The notes under the pieces: model-generated
Databases searched by the model: none
The model's input: only the letters and a program-made list of their open reading frames with translations
What the model was told of the DNA's origin: nothing
Part shown: positions 42,515 to 51,203 of the stretch, in pieces
Numbering within the stretch: the first letter of the stretch is position 1
How the letters are laid out: the number at the start of each line of letters is the position of its first letter
Position numbers and translations under genes: made by a program
Assembly: GCA_964593405.1 (NCBI GenBank)
Contig: CAZQIO010000001.1
Location: 6,638-70,637, forward strand
Source: CAZQIO01 sp964593405
GTDB taxonomy: Bacteria; Patescibacteriota; Minisyncoccia; Minisyncoccales; GBS-2
Length of the DNA: 64,000 bases
Reading direction: 5' to 3'

Positions 42515-42812
42515 TGGAGATGGCGGGATTCGAACCCGCGTCTGGGGGTTGACCTGGGTCTCCCTCTACGGCTATAGTCGATTTTTTAGTCTATCTGGAA
42601 TACTAGTAAATCGACAAACCTAGTATTCCACTCAAAGAAATAAAGAACAACCCCCTCAACTATGACACCTGTTCCCTAACCGAGGGGATTTAGGGACAGG
42701 CGCTTGTCTACCCGATAATTAAGCGTAGACAAGAGCAGGAGTTTGTGTGGCAGGATTTTTGGCCGCCAGAAACCCAGGTTCCTTTCCCCCATCGATTCCA
42801 AAAACCATCCCC
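42515..42812 (-). ncRNA. ssrA: tmRNA (ssrA)
   Basis: The 5' end GGGGATGG pairs with 3' CATCTCC around a tRNA-like T arm GCGGG-TTCGAAT-CCCGC. The resume frame, minus strand 42763-42719, reads AKNPATQTPALVYA followed by TAA; a preceding GCG could add one Ala. The tag ends LVYA, like other tags ending in a small hydrophobic degron. Pseudoknot-like inverted sequences lie between tag and T arm. CCA is not encoded. The smpB gene is just upstream in the same direction. Confidence 0.93.
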
Positions 42813-42851
42813 TTTTTACAAACTTTATTTGGTCTTTCACCGCAACAGCGA

Positions 42852-43310
42852 TTATCTTTTCAAAAAATATTCTTTCAAGGTTCTCTGAATTTCTTTTTCT
42901 ATTTCCTTCTTTTTTTTCTCTTCTTTTTTTGAGACCTTCTTTTTTCTTTTGCCAACACCAAATTCCAACTTTATTTTACCACCTTTTACATAAAGACGCA
43001 AGGGAACAAGGGTTACACCTTTTTGTTTTGATTTTCCAGCTAAATATTTAATTTCAGATTTTTTCAACAAAAGCTTCCTTTCTCTTTGAACATCATAATT
43101 GCCCCCGATGTTTTTTGGCTGCCAGGGAATGATCGTTGCCCCTACCCAAAAAGCCTCCCCACCTTTAATGACAACATAAGTTCCCAGAAGGCTTGTTCCT
43201 TGCGATTTTAAGGTTTTTACCTCTTGACCAAAAAGTGAAATACCAGCTTCGAACTTTTCCAAAATTTCATAATCAAAATAAGCCTTTTTGTTTTCACTCA
43301 AAATTTTCAT
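42852..43310 (-). CDS. smpB: SsrA-binding protein SmpB
   Basis: The 152-residue protein has NKKAYFDYEILEKFEAGISL, GQEVKTLKSQGTSLLGTYVV and LLLKKSEIKYLAGKSKQKG, then LVPLRLYVKGGKIKLEFGVGKRKK, all SmpB blocks. It delivers tmRNA to stalled ribosomes. Its end lies 39 bases before tmRNA. The lysine-rich C-terminal tail is expected to enter the decoding site. Confidence 0.96.
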   Translation of the reverse strand: MKILSENKKAYFDYEILEKFEAGISLFGQEVKTLKSQGTSLLGTYVVIKGGEAFWVGATIIPWQPKNIGGNYDVQRERKLLLKKSEIKYLAGKSKQKGVTLVPLRLYVKGGKIKLEFGVGKRKKKVSKKEEKKKKEIEKEIQRTLKEYFLKR

Positions 43311-43316
43311 TCTTTC

Positions 43317-43345
43317 ATTGTAAAAAAAAGTTTGATAATTTTGAA
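43317..43345 (-). promoter_or_regulatory. Leaderless promoter of smpB
   Basis: On the minus strand, TTCAAA (43345-43340) and TACAAT (43322-43317) are 17 bases apart. The -10 box ends six bases before the smpB ATG. The region is shared with the divergent argS start. Confidence 0.6.
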
Positions 43346-43351
43346 ATATGT

Positions 43352-44956
43352 ATGGTCAGAGAAAAAATTAAAAATTTAATTGCCAAAAGCTTGAAAAATC
43401 TTCAAAAAAGAGCCATTTTGCCACCATTTGAATTTTCAAAAACCCAAATCGAAATTGAAAAGCCAAAATTTGCTTTTCAGGGTGATTATTCCACAACGTT
43501 AGCCTTTGTCTTGGCCAAAAAACTTGAAAAAAAACCAGAAGAAATTGGCCAATTTTTGAAATCTGAAATAGAAAAAGAAAAAGTTTTTGAAAAGGTAGAA
43601 GTAGTCAAACCTGGTTTTGTTAATTTTTTTCTTTCAAGAGAATATCTTCAAGAAAAATTAAAAGAAATCCTCAAAGAAGGCGAAAAATTTGGCCGGGCAA
43701 AGAAAAGAAAAGGAAAAAAAGTTCAGGTTGAATTCATTTCTGCCAACCCAACTAGTCAATTGCACATTGGAAACGGAAGAGGAGCTTTTTTTGGCGATGT
43801 TTTGGCAAACGTTCTTGAAATGGCAGGTTTTGATGTGGAAAGAGAATATTTTATTAACGATGCCAAAACGAACACTCAAATTAGACTTTTGGGACAGACT
43901 GCCTTAGGCAAGGGGACTGCCTATTTGAATGAATATCTCAAAGAAAAAATTAAAAAGCTTCAATCAAAATTGAAAAAAATCTCAGATGAAAGAGAAGCTG
44001 GCTATTTGCTTGCTCAAGAAATCCAAAAGGATAACAAAAAATTTATCGAAACAAAATTAAAGATCAAATTCGATAATTGGGTTTCAGAAGAGAAACTTTA
44101 CAAAATAGGAAAGGTAAAGAAAGTTTACGAAATTTTAAAAAAAGAAGGATTGGTTTACAAAAAAGAAGGGGCAGAGTGGTTGAAAATTTCGGCCTTTGGA
44201 GCTCCAAAAGATGAAGTTATAATCAGGAGGGACGGTAACCCAACCTATTTTCTTTCAGACATTGCCTACCATAAAGACAAGTTTGAGCGAGGTTATCACA
44301 AAATTATCAATATTTGGGGGGCAGACCATCAGGGCCATGTACCAAAAATTAAGGCAATAGCTAAAATTTTTGGCTTTCGGGGAGAATTGGAAATTTTGAT
44401 TTCTCAACTGGTAAGATTAAAAGGTGGTCAAAAAATGTCAAAGAGAAAAGGAGAAATTGTTACCCTTGAAGAATTGATCGACGAAGTCGGTTTGGATGTA
44501 GCAAGATTCTTTTATTTAACAAAATCTTTAGATTCTCAAATGGAGTTTGATTTAGAATTGGCTAAAGAACAATCAGAAAAGAATCCGGTTTACTACATCC
44601 AATACGCTCACACTAGAATTTGTGGAATCTTGAGAAAATGCAAAAAAATCGAACTGAAAAAATCTGACCTGAGAAATCTCAAATTTTTGAACCATCCCAG
44701 CGAAATAAACCTTATTAAGCAATTAATCAGACTTCCAGAAATTGTCGAAGACACGGCCAAAGATTATCAAATTCAGAGAATTCCTCAATATGCCCTAGAT
44801 TTAGCAAGTTCTTTTCATCATTTTTACAAAGAATGCCGCGTATTAGAAGAAAAAGAAAACTTAAAAAAAGCACGACTCTTTTTGTGTTTGGCTACAAAAA
44901 CAGTTTTAAAAAACGTTTTAAACTTAATGGGAATTTCAGCCCCAAAGAAAATGTAA
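43352..44956 (+). CDS. argS: Arginyl-tRNA synthetase
   Basis: From the ATG at 43352 the enzyme has 534 residues, starting MVREKIKNLIAKSLKNLQKR. The frame upstream is open but antisense to smpB. It has the ArgRS N-terminal domain, FISANPTSQLHIGNGRGAFFGD with the HIGN motif, REYFINDAKTN, DIAYHKDKFERG, WGADHQGHVP, and MSKRKGEIVTL as the KMSKS-like loop. The DALR anticodon domain closes the protein. It charges tRNA-Arg; a tRNA-Arg (CCG) is encoded at 1404. Confidence 0.96.
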   Translation: MVREKIKNLIAKSLKNLQKRAILPPFEFSKTQIEIEKPKFAFQGDYSTTLAFVLAKKLEKKPEEIGQFLKSEIEKEKVFEKVEVVKPGFVNFFLSREYLQEKLKEILKEGEKFGRAKKRKGKKVQVEFISANPTSQLHIGNGRGAFFGDVLANVLEMAGFDVEREYFINDAKTNTQIRLLGQTALGKGTAYLNEYLKEKIKKLQSKLKKISDEREAGYLLAQEIQKDNKKFIETKLKIKFDNWVSEEKLYKIGKVKKVYEILKKEGLVYKKEGAEWLKISAFGAPKDEVIIRRDGNPTYFLSDIAYHKDKFERGYHKIINIWGADHQGHVPKIKAIAKIFGFRGELEILISQLVRLKGGQKMSKRKGEIVTLEELIDEVGLDVARFFYLTKSLDSQMEFDLELAKEQSEKNPVYYIQYAHTRICGILRKCKKIELKKSDLRNLKFLNHPSEINLIKQLIRLPEIVEDTAKDYQIQRIPQYALDLASSFHHFYKECRVLEEKENLKKARLFLCLATKTVLKNVLNLMGISAPKKM

Positions 44957-44963
44957 AAATTTC

Positions 44964-44991
44964 TTGCAATTTTTTCCAGAGTTGCTATTCT
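44964..44991 (+). promoter_or_regulatory. Leaderless promoter of ileS
   Basis: TTGCAA (44964-44969) and TATTCT (44986-44991) are 16 bases apart. Seven bases separate the -10 box from the ATG at 44999. Confidence 0.5.
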
Positions 44992-44998
44992 AAAAAGT

Positions 44999-47900
44999 AT
45001 GGAACCAAATTTTCCACAAATAGAAAAACAAATACTTAATTTTTGGAAGAAAAATTCAATTTTTGAAAAAAGTCTCAAAGGAAAGAAAAAAAACTTTATC
45101 TTTTACGAAGGGCCACCAACAGTTAATGCTCCTCCCGGTCTCCATCATGTCTTGTCTCGAGTTTACAAAGATATAATCTGTCGCTACAAGACAATGCAGG
45201 GCTTTAAAGTGGAAAGAAAGGCAGGCTGGGATACTCACGGCCTTCCGGTTGAGCTTCAGATAGAAAAAAAGTTGGGAATCAAAATAAAAAAGGAGATTGA
45301 AAAAATTGGAATAAAAAAATTCAACGCCGAATGCAAAAAATCAGTTTTTGCCTATAAAAAAGATTGGGAAAATATGACAGAAAGGATTGGATTTTGGTTG
45401 GACCTCAAAAACCCTTATGTTACTTTCTATCCAGAATACATTGAGTCTTTGTGGTTTATTTTGAAAAAAATCTGGGAAAAAAAGCTTTTGTATCAGGATT
45501 TTAAAGTCACAGCCTTTTGTCCAAGATGCGGCACCAGTTTATCAACTCATGAAGTTGCTTTAGGTTACAAAAAAGTCAAAGAACCAGCAATATATGTGAA
45601 GTTCAAAGTTTTAGACTCAGAATTCGAAAATACCTTTTTGTTAATTTGGACAACCACCCCCTGGACTTTACCAGGGAACGTGGCCGTAGCGGTCAATCCC
45701 CAATTCACTTATGTACTTTTTGAACACCACCCAACGAAAGAAAATCTGATCGTAGCAAAAGAAAGGCTTGAAAAGTTAGGAGAAAAGGGAGAGGTAAAAA
45801 AAGAATTTAAGGGCAAAGATTTGGTTGGTCTCAAATATCAAGCACCGTTTAATTTTTATCAGCCAGATCCCGACAAAGATAGAATGTTTGAGGTAATAGC
45901 TGGAGATTTTGTGAGCCTCGAAGAAGGAACGGGTTTAGTCCACATAGCTCCAGCTTTTGGTGAGGAAGATTTAGATTTGATTAAGAAAGAAAATTCAAAA
46001 AACAAAGGAAAAAAATTCCCAATCTTAATTAACGTTGACCAAGAAGGAAAATTCAAACCCGAAGTTCAAAAATGGGCAGGCCTTTTTGTTAAAGATGCCG
46101 ATTCTGGCATCATTCAAGATTTGAAAGAAAGAGGTCTTTTGCTCAAAGAAGAACTTTATGAACACGATTACCCCTTTTGTTGGAGGTGTTCTACTCCTCT
46201 TTTGTACTACGCAAAAAAAAGTTGGTTTATTGGAGTAACAAAAGTTAAAAGAAATTTAATTGCCAATAACAAAAAGATCAATTGGGTGCCAGAGTTTATT
46301 GGAAAGGGAAGGTTTGGTGAATGGTTGAGGGAAGTAAAAGACTGGAATCTTTCTAGAGAAAGATATTGGGGAACACCATTGCCAGTTTGGAAGTGCCTAA
46401 AGTGCGGCAATGAAATTGTTATAGGCTCTAGGGCAGATTTGTTAGAGCAAAAATTCTCCACCAATAAATATTTGATTTTAAGACATGGCGAATCAAAAAT
46501 GAACGTTAAAAAAATTTTAATTTCTACTTTACCAGAAAAAGTGGCCTGCCCCCTCACTGAAAGAGGAAAAGCGCAAATTTTCCAAGCAGCAAAAAAGTTG
46601 AAAAAAGAAAAAATTGACCTAATTTTCTCTTCTGACCTTTTGAGAGCGAGGCAAACTGCAGAAATTGTTGCTAAAATTACTGGAGCAAAAATAATTTTCG
46701 ACAAAAGATTAAGAGACATTCAGGGAGGAATTTTTGAAGGAGAAAGAATCGAAAAATTTCTTGCCTTTTGGAAAAGTTATGAAGAAAAATATACAAAAAG
46801 ACCCCAAAAAGGAGAAAATTATCAAGACGTCAAAAAGCGAATGATTAAGGTAATTGAAGATTTAGAAAGAAAATATCAAGGAAAGACAATTCTCATTGTT
46901 TCCCATCAAAGACCTTTGGCAATGCTTGAAGGAGCAATGAAAGGATTTTTGATAGATGAGTTCGAAAAATTCATAGAGCCAAACTTAATCAAAACTGGCG
47001 AAATAAGAGAAATTGAATATAAAAAATTCCCTTACAACGAAAAAGGAGAATTAGATTTTCATCGACCTTACGTTGACGAAATAAAGTTTTTCTGTCCAAA
47101 ATGCCAAGGAAAAATGGAAAGAGTTGCAGAAGTTGTAGATTGCTGGTTTGATTCTGGAGCTATGCCTTTTGCCCAGTATCATTGGCCATTTGAAGGAAAA
47201 TTCAAGCCTTCTTTTAAAAACCAAAAACTCAAACCGCCAAAACTGTTTCCAGCAGATTATATTTCAGAAGCTGTCGATCAAACCAGAGGGTGGTTTTACA
47301 CTCTTTTGGCAGTTTCAACACTTTTGGGTTTCGGCCCTCCTTACAAAAATGTTGTTTCCCTCGGTCACGTTTTGGATGAGAAAGGAGAGAAAATGTCAAA
47401 ATCGAAAGGTAATGTTGTCGATCCATTTTACATTGTAGAAAAGTATGGAGCCGATGCCATCCGTTGGTACTTTTTCACTGTTAATCAACCTTGGGACGCC
47501 AAGCTTTTCTCTGAAAAAGATGTCCTTTCTGTTTTAAGAAGGTTTATTTTAACTCTTTGGAATTCTCATTTGTTCTTGAAAACCTACGTTCCAAAAACAA
47601 AAATAAAGAAAACAGAAAAATCAAAAAACGTTTTAGATAGATGGATTGTTTCTAGGTTAAATAGATTAATTTTGGAAACAACTCAACTTTTGGAAAAATA
47701 TCAAATAACAAAAGCTGCTACCTTAATCGAAAATTTTGTCGTCAATGACCTTTCTTTATGGTACATTAGAAGATCTCGAAAAAGATTTCAAAATCCAAAA
47801 ACCAAAAAAGAATTTACGGAAGCTGCCGAAACCCTCTCTTTTGTTTTGTTGACCTTGGCTAAAATTTTAGCTCCCTTTATTCCCTTTTTAGCTGAGAAAA

Positions 47901-48478
47901 TTTTCAAAGATTTAACTAACAAAACAAAAGCTTCCGTTCATTTGGAAAAATGGCCAAGACCAAATTTAAAAGCAATCGATAGGAAATTAGAAGAAAAAAT
48001 GGAAAAAGTAAGAGAAATAATCAGCCAGGCTTTAGCTGAAAGGGCAAAGACAAAGATTAAAGTAAGACAACCACTCAATCGATTGACTATTCCAGATAAA
48101 ACAATCTATAAAGAAAAGAGCCTTTTAGAATTAATTAAAGAAGAAGTGAATGTTAAAGAAGTTATCGTTGGAGAGAAATTGGAATTGGACCTTTCAATTA
48201 CCCCAGAATTAAAAGAAGAAGGATTGGCGAGAGAATTGATAAGACAGGTGCAGCAAATGAGAAAAGAAATGGGCCTTTTCCCAAAAAATAAAACAAAAAT
48301 TTACTTTTTTGCTCAAGAAAATTTAGAAAGAATTGTTGAAAAGTACAAAAAGGAAATATTACTCCAAACAAAGAGTAAAGAGATTCTTTGGCAATTGCCT
48401 CCAAAAAACTCTTTCCAAAAAGAGGTAAAGGTCAATGACTCTTTAATAAAAATTGGATTGGTGAAATATGGTGTTTAA
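44999..48478 (+). CDS. ileS: Isoleucyl-tRNA synthetase with inserted histidine-phosphatase domain
   Basis: The 1159-residue enzyme has the HIGH-type site NAPPGLHHVLSRVYKD, an editing domain (TTTPWTLPGNVAVAV), and GEKMSKSKGNVVDP near residue 797. Between two zinc half-sites (CLKCG near 463 and CPKCQGK near 697) sits an extra domain of about 170 residues with LILRHGESKMNV near 493, FSSDLLRARQTAE, and VSHQRPLAMLEG near 633. This is the phosphoglycerate-mutase/histidine-phosphatase fold with both catalytic His residues. Similar inserts are known in some uncultivated bacteria. Its role in the synthetase is unclear. Confidence 0.95.
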   Translation: MEPNFPQIEKQILNFWKKNSIFEKSLKGKKKNFIFYEGPPTVNAPPGLHHVLSRVYKDIICRYKTMQGFKVERKAGWDTHGLPVELQIEKKLGIKIKKEIEKIGIKKFNAECKKSVFAYKKDWENMTERIGFWLDLKNPYVTFYPEYIESLWFILKKIWEKKLLYQDFKVTAFCPRCGTSLSTHEVALGYKKVKEPAIYVKFKVLDSEFENTFLLIWTTTPWTLPGNVAVAVNPQFTYVLFEHHPTKENLIVAKERLEKLGEKGEVKKEFKGKDLVGLKYQAPFNFYQPDPDKDRMFEVIAGDFVSLEEGTGLVHIAPAFGEEDLDLIKKENSKNKGKKFPILINVDQEGKFKPEVQKWAGLFVKDADSGIIQDLKERGLLLKEELYEHDYPFCWRCSTPLLYYAKKSWFIGVTKVKRNLIANNKKINWVPEFIGKGRFGEWLREVKDWNLSRERYWGTPLPVWKCLKCGNEIVIGSRADLLEQKFSTNKYLILRHGESKMNVKKILISTLPEKVACPLTERGKAQIFQAAKKLKKEKIDLIFSSDLLRARQTAEIVAKITGAKIIFDKRLRDIQGGIFEGERIEKFLAFWKSYEEKYTKRPQKGENYQDVKKRMIKVIEDLERKYQGKTILIVSHQRPLAMLEGAMKGFLIDEFEKFIEPNLIKTGEIREIEYKKFPYNEKGELDFHRPYVDEIKFFCPKCQGKMERVAEVVDCWFDSGAMPFAQYHWPFEGKFKPSFKNQKLKPPKLFPADYISEAVDQTRGWFYTLLAVSTLLGFGPPYKNVVSLGHVLDEKGEKMSKSKGNVVDPFYIVEKYGADAIRWYFFTVNQPWDAKLFSEKDVLSVLRRFILTLWNSHLFLKTYVPKTKIKKTEKSKNVLDRWIVSRLNRLILETTQLLEKYQITKAATLIENFVVNDLSLWYIRRSRKRFQNPKTKKEFTEAAETLSFVLLTLAKILAPFIPFLAEKIFKDLTNKTKASVHLEKWPRPNLKAIDRKLEEKMEKVREIISQALAERAKTKIKVRQPLNRLTIPDKTIYKEKSLLELIKEEVNVKEVIVGEKLELDLSITPELKEEGLARELIRQVQQMRKEMGLFPKNKTKIYFFAQENLERIVEKYKKEILLQTKSKEILWQLPPKNSFQKEVKVNDSLIKIGLVKYGV

Positions 48479-48779
48479 ACAATTAAAAGAGTTGATAATC
48501 TCACCATATGAAGGATATGAAATCACAGAACATCTTTTAGAGGAAGATAGGAAAAAATTGGCAGATGGTTTGGGAAAATTTTTGAAATCGCTGAAAAATT
48601 TCTTTGGAGAACCAGACCAAATGGAAGTGACCAAAGATGATATACAAAAACTTATCGAATATTTTAGAGGTTATCCTAGCCAAAGAGATAATTTTATTAA
48701 AGGATTGCGCCTTTCAACAGAATTACATCCAGCAAGATTGGAAAGAATTTTGCAAAGATTGCTTGAGAAAATTTCTTGA
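48468..48779 (+). CDS. Hypothetical 103-residue protein
   Basis: The ORF overlaps the ileS end by 11 bases and encodes a charged helical protein: ISPYEGYEITEHLLEEDRKK, GLGKFLKSLKNFFGEP, MEVTKDDIQKLIEYFRGYPS and LHPARLERILQRLLEK. It ends 13 bases before recO. The regular helix pattern and placement in the operon favour a true gene. No family recognised. Confidence 0.55.
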   Translation: MVFKQLKELIISPYEGYEITEHLLEEDRKKLADGLGKFLKSLKNFFGEPDQMEVTKDDIQKLIEYFRGYPSQRDNFIKGLRLSTELHPARLERILQRLLEKIS

Positions 48780-48792
48780 ATTTTCCCAAAAT

Positions 48793-49542
48793 ATGTTTGT
48801 GAGGGAAAGGACTGTTGGGTTGATTTTTCAAAAGAAGGAATTTAGGGAAGCAGATCAAATAATTTCTGTTTTTTCCCAAGACTTTGGAAGGATAGAAGTT
48901 CTTTGCAAAGGGATTAGGAAAATTGCCTCAAAATTAAAGTATGGAATAGAAATTTTTTATCTTAGCGAAATCGAAACTGTTAAAGGATATTATTCGAGAA
49001 TTCTTACAGATGTTCAAGTGGTCGAAAAATTTTCTCAAATCAGAAAAAATTTGGCCAGATTGTCGATTGCTTATCAAATTTCCGAAGTTTTGGATGGTTT
49101 GATCAAAGAGTCAGAAAGAGAAGAGAAAATTTGGAATTTGCTTTTGAACACTTTTTCTATTTTGAACAATCAAAATCTCAACTTAACAATTTGCCATTTA
49201 AGTTTTTACTATTTTTTTTGGAATTTGGTTAACGTTTTGGGGTTTGGGCCAAGGCTAAAAAATTGTGTTTTTTGTCAAAAAAGAATTTTAAACCATTTAA
49301 TTTATTTTTCGGCAGAGGATGGCGGAGTGGTTTGTAAAGAATGTTTTTTAACACAAAAAAAAGGAGAAAGGGTTTCTCAAAGGTTGATTAAGTTTTTAAG
49401 AGCCTTTCTTGAGTTTGAGTTTGATCTGATTAAAAAAGTGAAAGTAAAAAAAAGCGATTTTGCGGAAATGAAAACGATTACCAAAAGATATTTTCAAAAC
49501 CTAATCGAAAAACACTATGCGAGTTCGAATTCGAATTTTTAA
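48793..49542 (+). CDS. recO: DNA repair protein RecO
   Basis: From the ATG at 48793 the protein has 249 residues. The N-terminal OB fold reads RTVGLIFQKKEFREADQIIS and FSQDFGRIEVLCKGIRK, and the zinc module is CVFCQKR...GVVCKEC near residue 160. RecO loads RecA onto SSB-coated DNA together with RecR. The helical middle is somewhat divergent. The end overlaps the next gene by 26 bases. Confidence 0.88.
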   Translation: MFVRERTVGLIFQKKEFREADQIISVFSQDFGRIEVLCKGIRKIASKLKYGIEIFYLSEIETVKGYYSRILTDVQVVEKFSQIRKNLARLSIAYQISEVLDGLIKESEREEKIWNLLLNTFSILNNQNLNLTICHLSFYYFFWNLVNVLGFGPRLKNCVFCQKRILNHLIYFSAEDGGVVCKECFLTQKKGERVSQRLIKFLRAFLEFEFDLIKKVKVKKSDFAEMKTITKRYFQNLIEKHYASSNSNF

Positions 49543-51193
49543 TCTTTTGATTTTAATTTTTCTTTTTCTTTCTGGCCTTTCTTTTTTTATCTGGCAAAGG
49601 AACGTTTATTCTAAAGAAAGCTTAAAATTGGAAATTTTAGGGCCTAGCGAGGCTGTTTTTGGTGAAGAAGTGGAATATATTGTAAAATACAAAAATAACG
49701 GTCATTTTAGACTGGAGGAACCAGAATTGATTTTTGATCCTCCAGAAAATTCTTTAAAAGATGGAGAAATTGCCAAAAGAGAAATTTTAACCTCAGAAAA
49801 ATTGGGTTTTGCCATTTATCCTGGTGAAGAAAATTCCTTTTCGTTTAGAGTGAAACTTTATGGCAAAGAGGGAGAAGTCAAAATAGCCAAAGCCACTTTA
49901 AATTATCGGCCAAAAAATTTAAAAGCCAAATACACTTCAAAAACTACTTTAACTACTAAAATCAAATCTGTTCCAATTACTTTTGAGTTCGATTTACCAT
50001 CAAAAGTTGAGCCTGGGAAAAAATTCACCTTTAATCTCAATTATTTTTCTAACGTTGAACAACTTTTAGAAAATTTAAGAATTCAAATTGAGTATCCAAA
50101 AGAGTTTGAATTTATAGATTCAAAACCAAAAGCGATTGAACAGTCAGAGTGGGAAGTGCCAGTTTTAAATAAATTTGAAGGAGGGAGAATTGAAATTTCA
50201 GGAAGAATTTTTGGAGAGGAAGGAACTGCTAAAGTTTTCAAGGGAAAATTGGGAATTTTAATAGGAGAAAACTTAATAATTTTGAAAACAGCCGAAAAGG
50301 GAGTGGAAATTGTTAAGCCATCAATTTTTATCAGACAAGAAATTAATGGCAACCCTCAGTATGTAGCCGCACCCGGAGAATGGCTCCATTATACAATCTT
50401 TTTCAAAAATATAGGAGATGAAGAGATGACAAATTTAATTTTGATTTCAAAATTAGAAGGAGAGGCTTTTGATTTTCAAACGATCAAAACAGAGTTGGGA
50501 GAAGCAAGGGCAGGCGACAATTCAGTTGTTTTTGATTGGAGGAAAGTTCCCAAGTTACAATATTTAGCACCAACGGAAGAGGGATCGGTTGAGTTTTGGA
50601 TAAGATTAAAGGATGAGATAGGGAACGTTAAAAACCCGGTTTTAAAAAATAAAGTATTCATCGGTCAGGCAAAAGAAGAATTTATTACTAAAATTTCATC
50701 AAAAGTTGAACTTTTCCAATTTGGTTATTATTATGATGAAATATTCGGAAATTCAGGACCTCTTCCTCCAAAAGTTGGGGAGAGTACGACCTATACAATC
50801 GTGTGGGAGATAAAAAATTATTATTCAGATTTGAACGATGTTAAAGTTAAGGCCAAATTGCCATCTTTTGTCAGTCTAACCGGAAAGGTTTTTCCTCAAG
50901 AAATGGCCTCAAAGTTTTCCTTCGATCCAGAATCTAGGGAAATAGTCTGGGCAATCGGAAATCTAGAACGGGGAAAAGGAGTTTTGAGCCCCCCTCTTAC
51001 TCTTGCCTTCCAAGTGATTTTTTCACCTACTCCAGAACAAGTGGGAACTAGTCCAGAAATAATTAACGAAGCCAAACTCATTAGTGAAGATAGCTGGACA
51101 GGAAGGATTTTGGAAGCTAGCGCAAAAGCAATAACCACTAAATTAACAGATGACCCCATGATGCGGCCAGAATTTGGTGTTGTTGTTAAATAA
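49517..51193 (+). CDS. Large membrane-anchored surface protein with repeated beta-domains
   Basis: The 558-residue protein has an N-terminal signal or anchor (IFNLLILIFLFLSGLSFFIW). The rest is beta-rich with blocks typical of DUF11/CARDB-type extracellular repeats: EVEYIVKYKNNGHFRLEEPE, EWLHYTIFFKNIGDEEMTNL and TTYTIVWEIKNYYSDLNDVK. The pattern of a conserved start (GEEVEYIVKYKN) recurs about three times. It is probably exposed on the cell surface. No C-terminal anchor is visible. Specific role unknown. Confidence 0.75.
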   Translation: MRVRIRIFNLLILIFLFLSGLSFFIWQRNVYSKESLKLEILGPSEAVFGEEVEYIVKYKNNGHFRLEEPELIFDPPENSLKDGEIAKREILTSEKLGFAIYPGEENSFSFRVKLYGKEGEVKIAKATLNYRPKNLKAKYTSKTTLTTKIKSVPITFEFDLPSKVEPGKKFTFNLNYFSNVEQLLENLRIQIEYPKEFEFIDSKPKAIEQSEWEVPVLNKFEGGRIEISGRIFGEEGTAKVFKGKLGILIGENLIILKTAEKGVEIVKPSIFIRQEINGNPQYVAAPGEWLHYTIFFKNIGDEEMTNLILISKLEGEAFDFQTIKTELGEARAGDNSVVFDWRKVPKLQYLAPTEEGSVEFWIRLKDEIGNVKNPVLKNKVFIGQAKEEFITKISSKVELFQFGYYYDEIFGNSGPLPPKVGESTTYTIVWEIKNYYSDLNDVKVKAKLPSFVSLTGKVFPQEMASKFSFDPESREIVWAIGNLERGKGVLSPPLTLAFQVIFSPTPEQVGTSPEIINEAKLISEDSWTGRILEASAKAITTKLTDDPMMRPEFGVVVK

Positions 51194-51203
51194 AATTAAA
51201 AAC

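Noticed and set aside
43193..43351. N-terminal extension of arginyl-tRNA synthetase
   Set aside because: The frame is open, but the extension is antisense to the smpB coding region and does not resemble ArgRS; the ATG at 43352 fits the family start.
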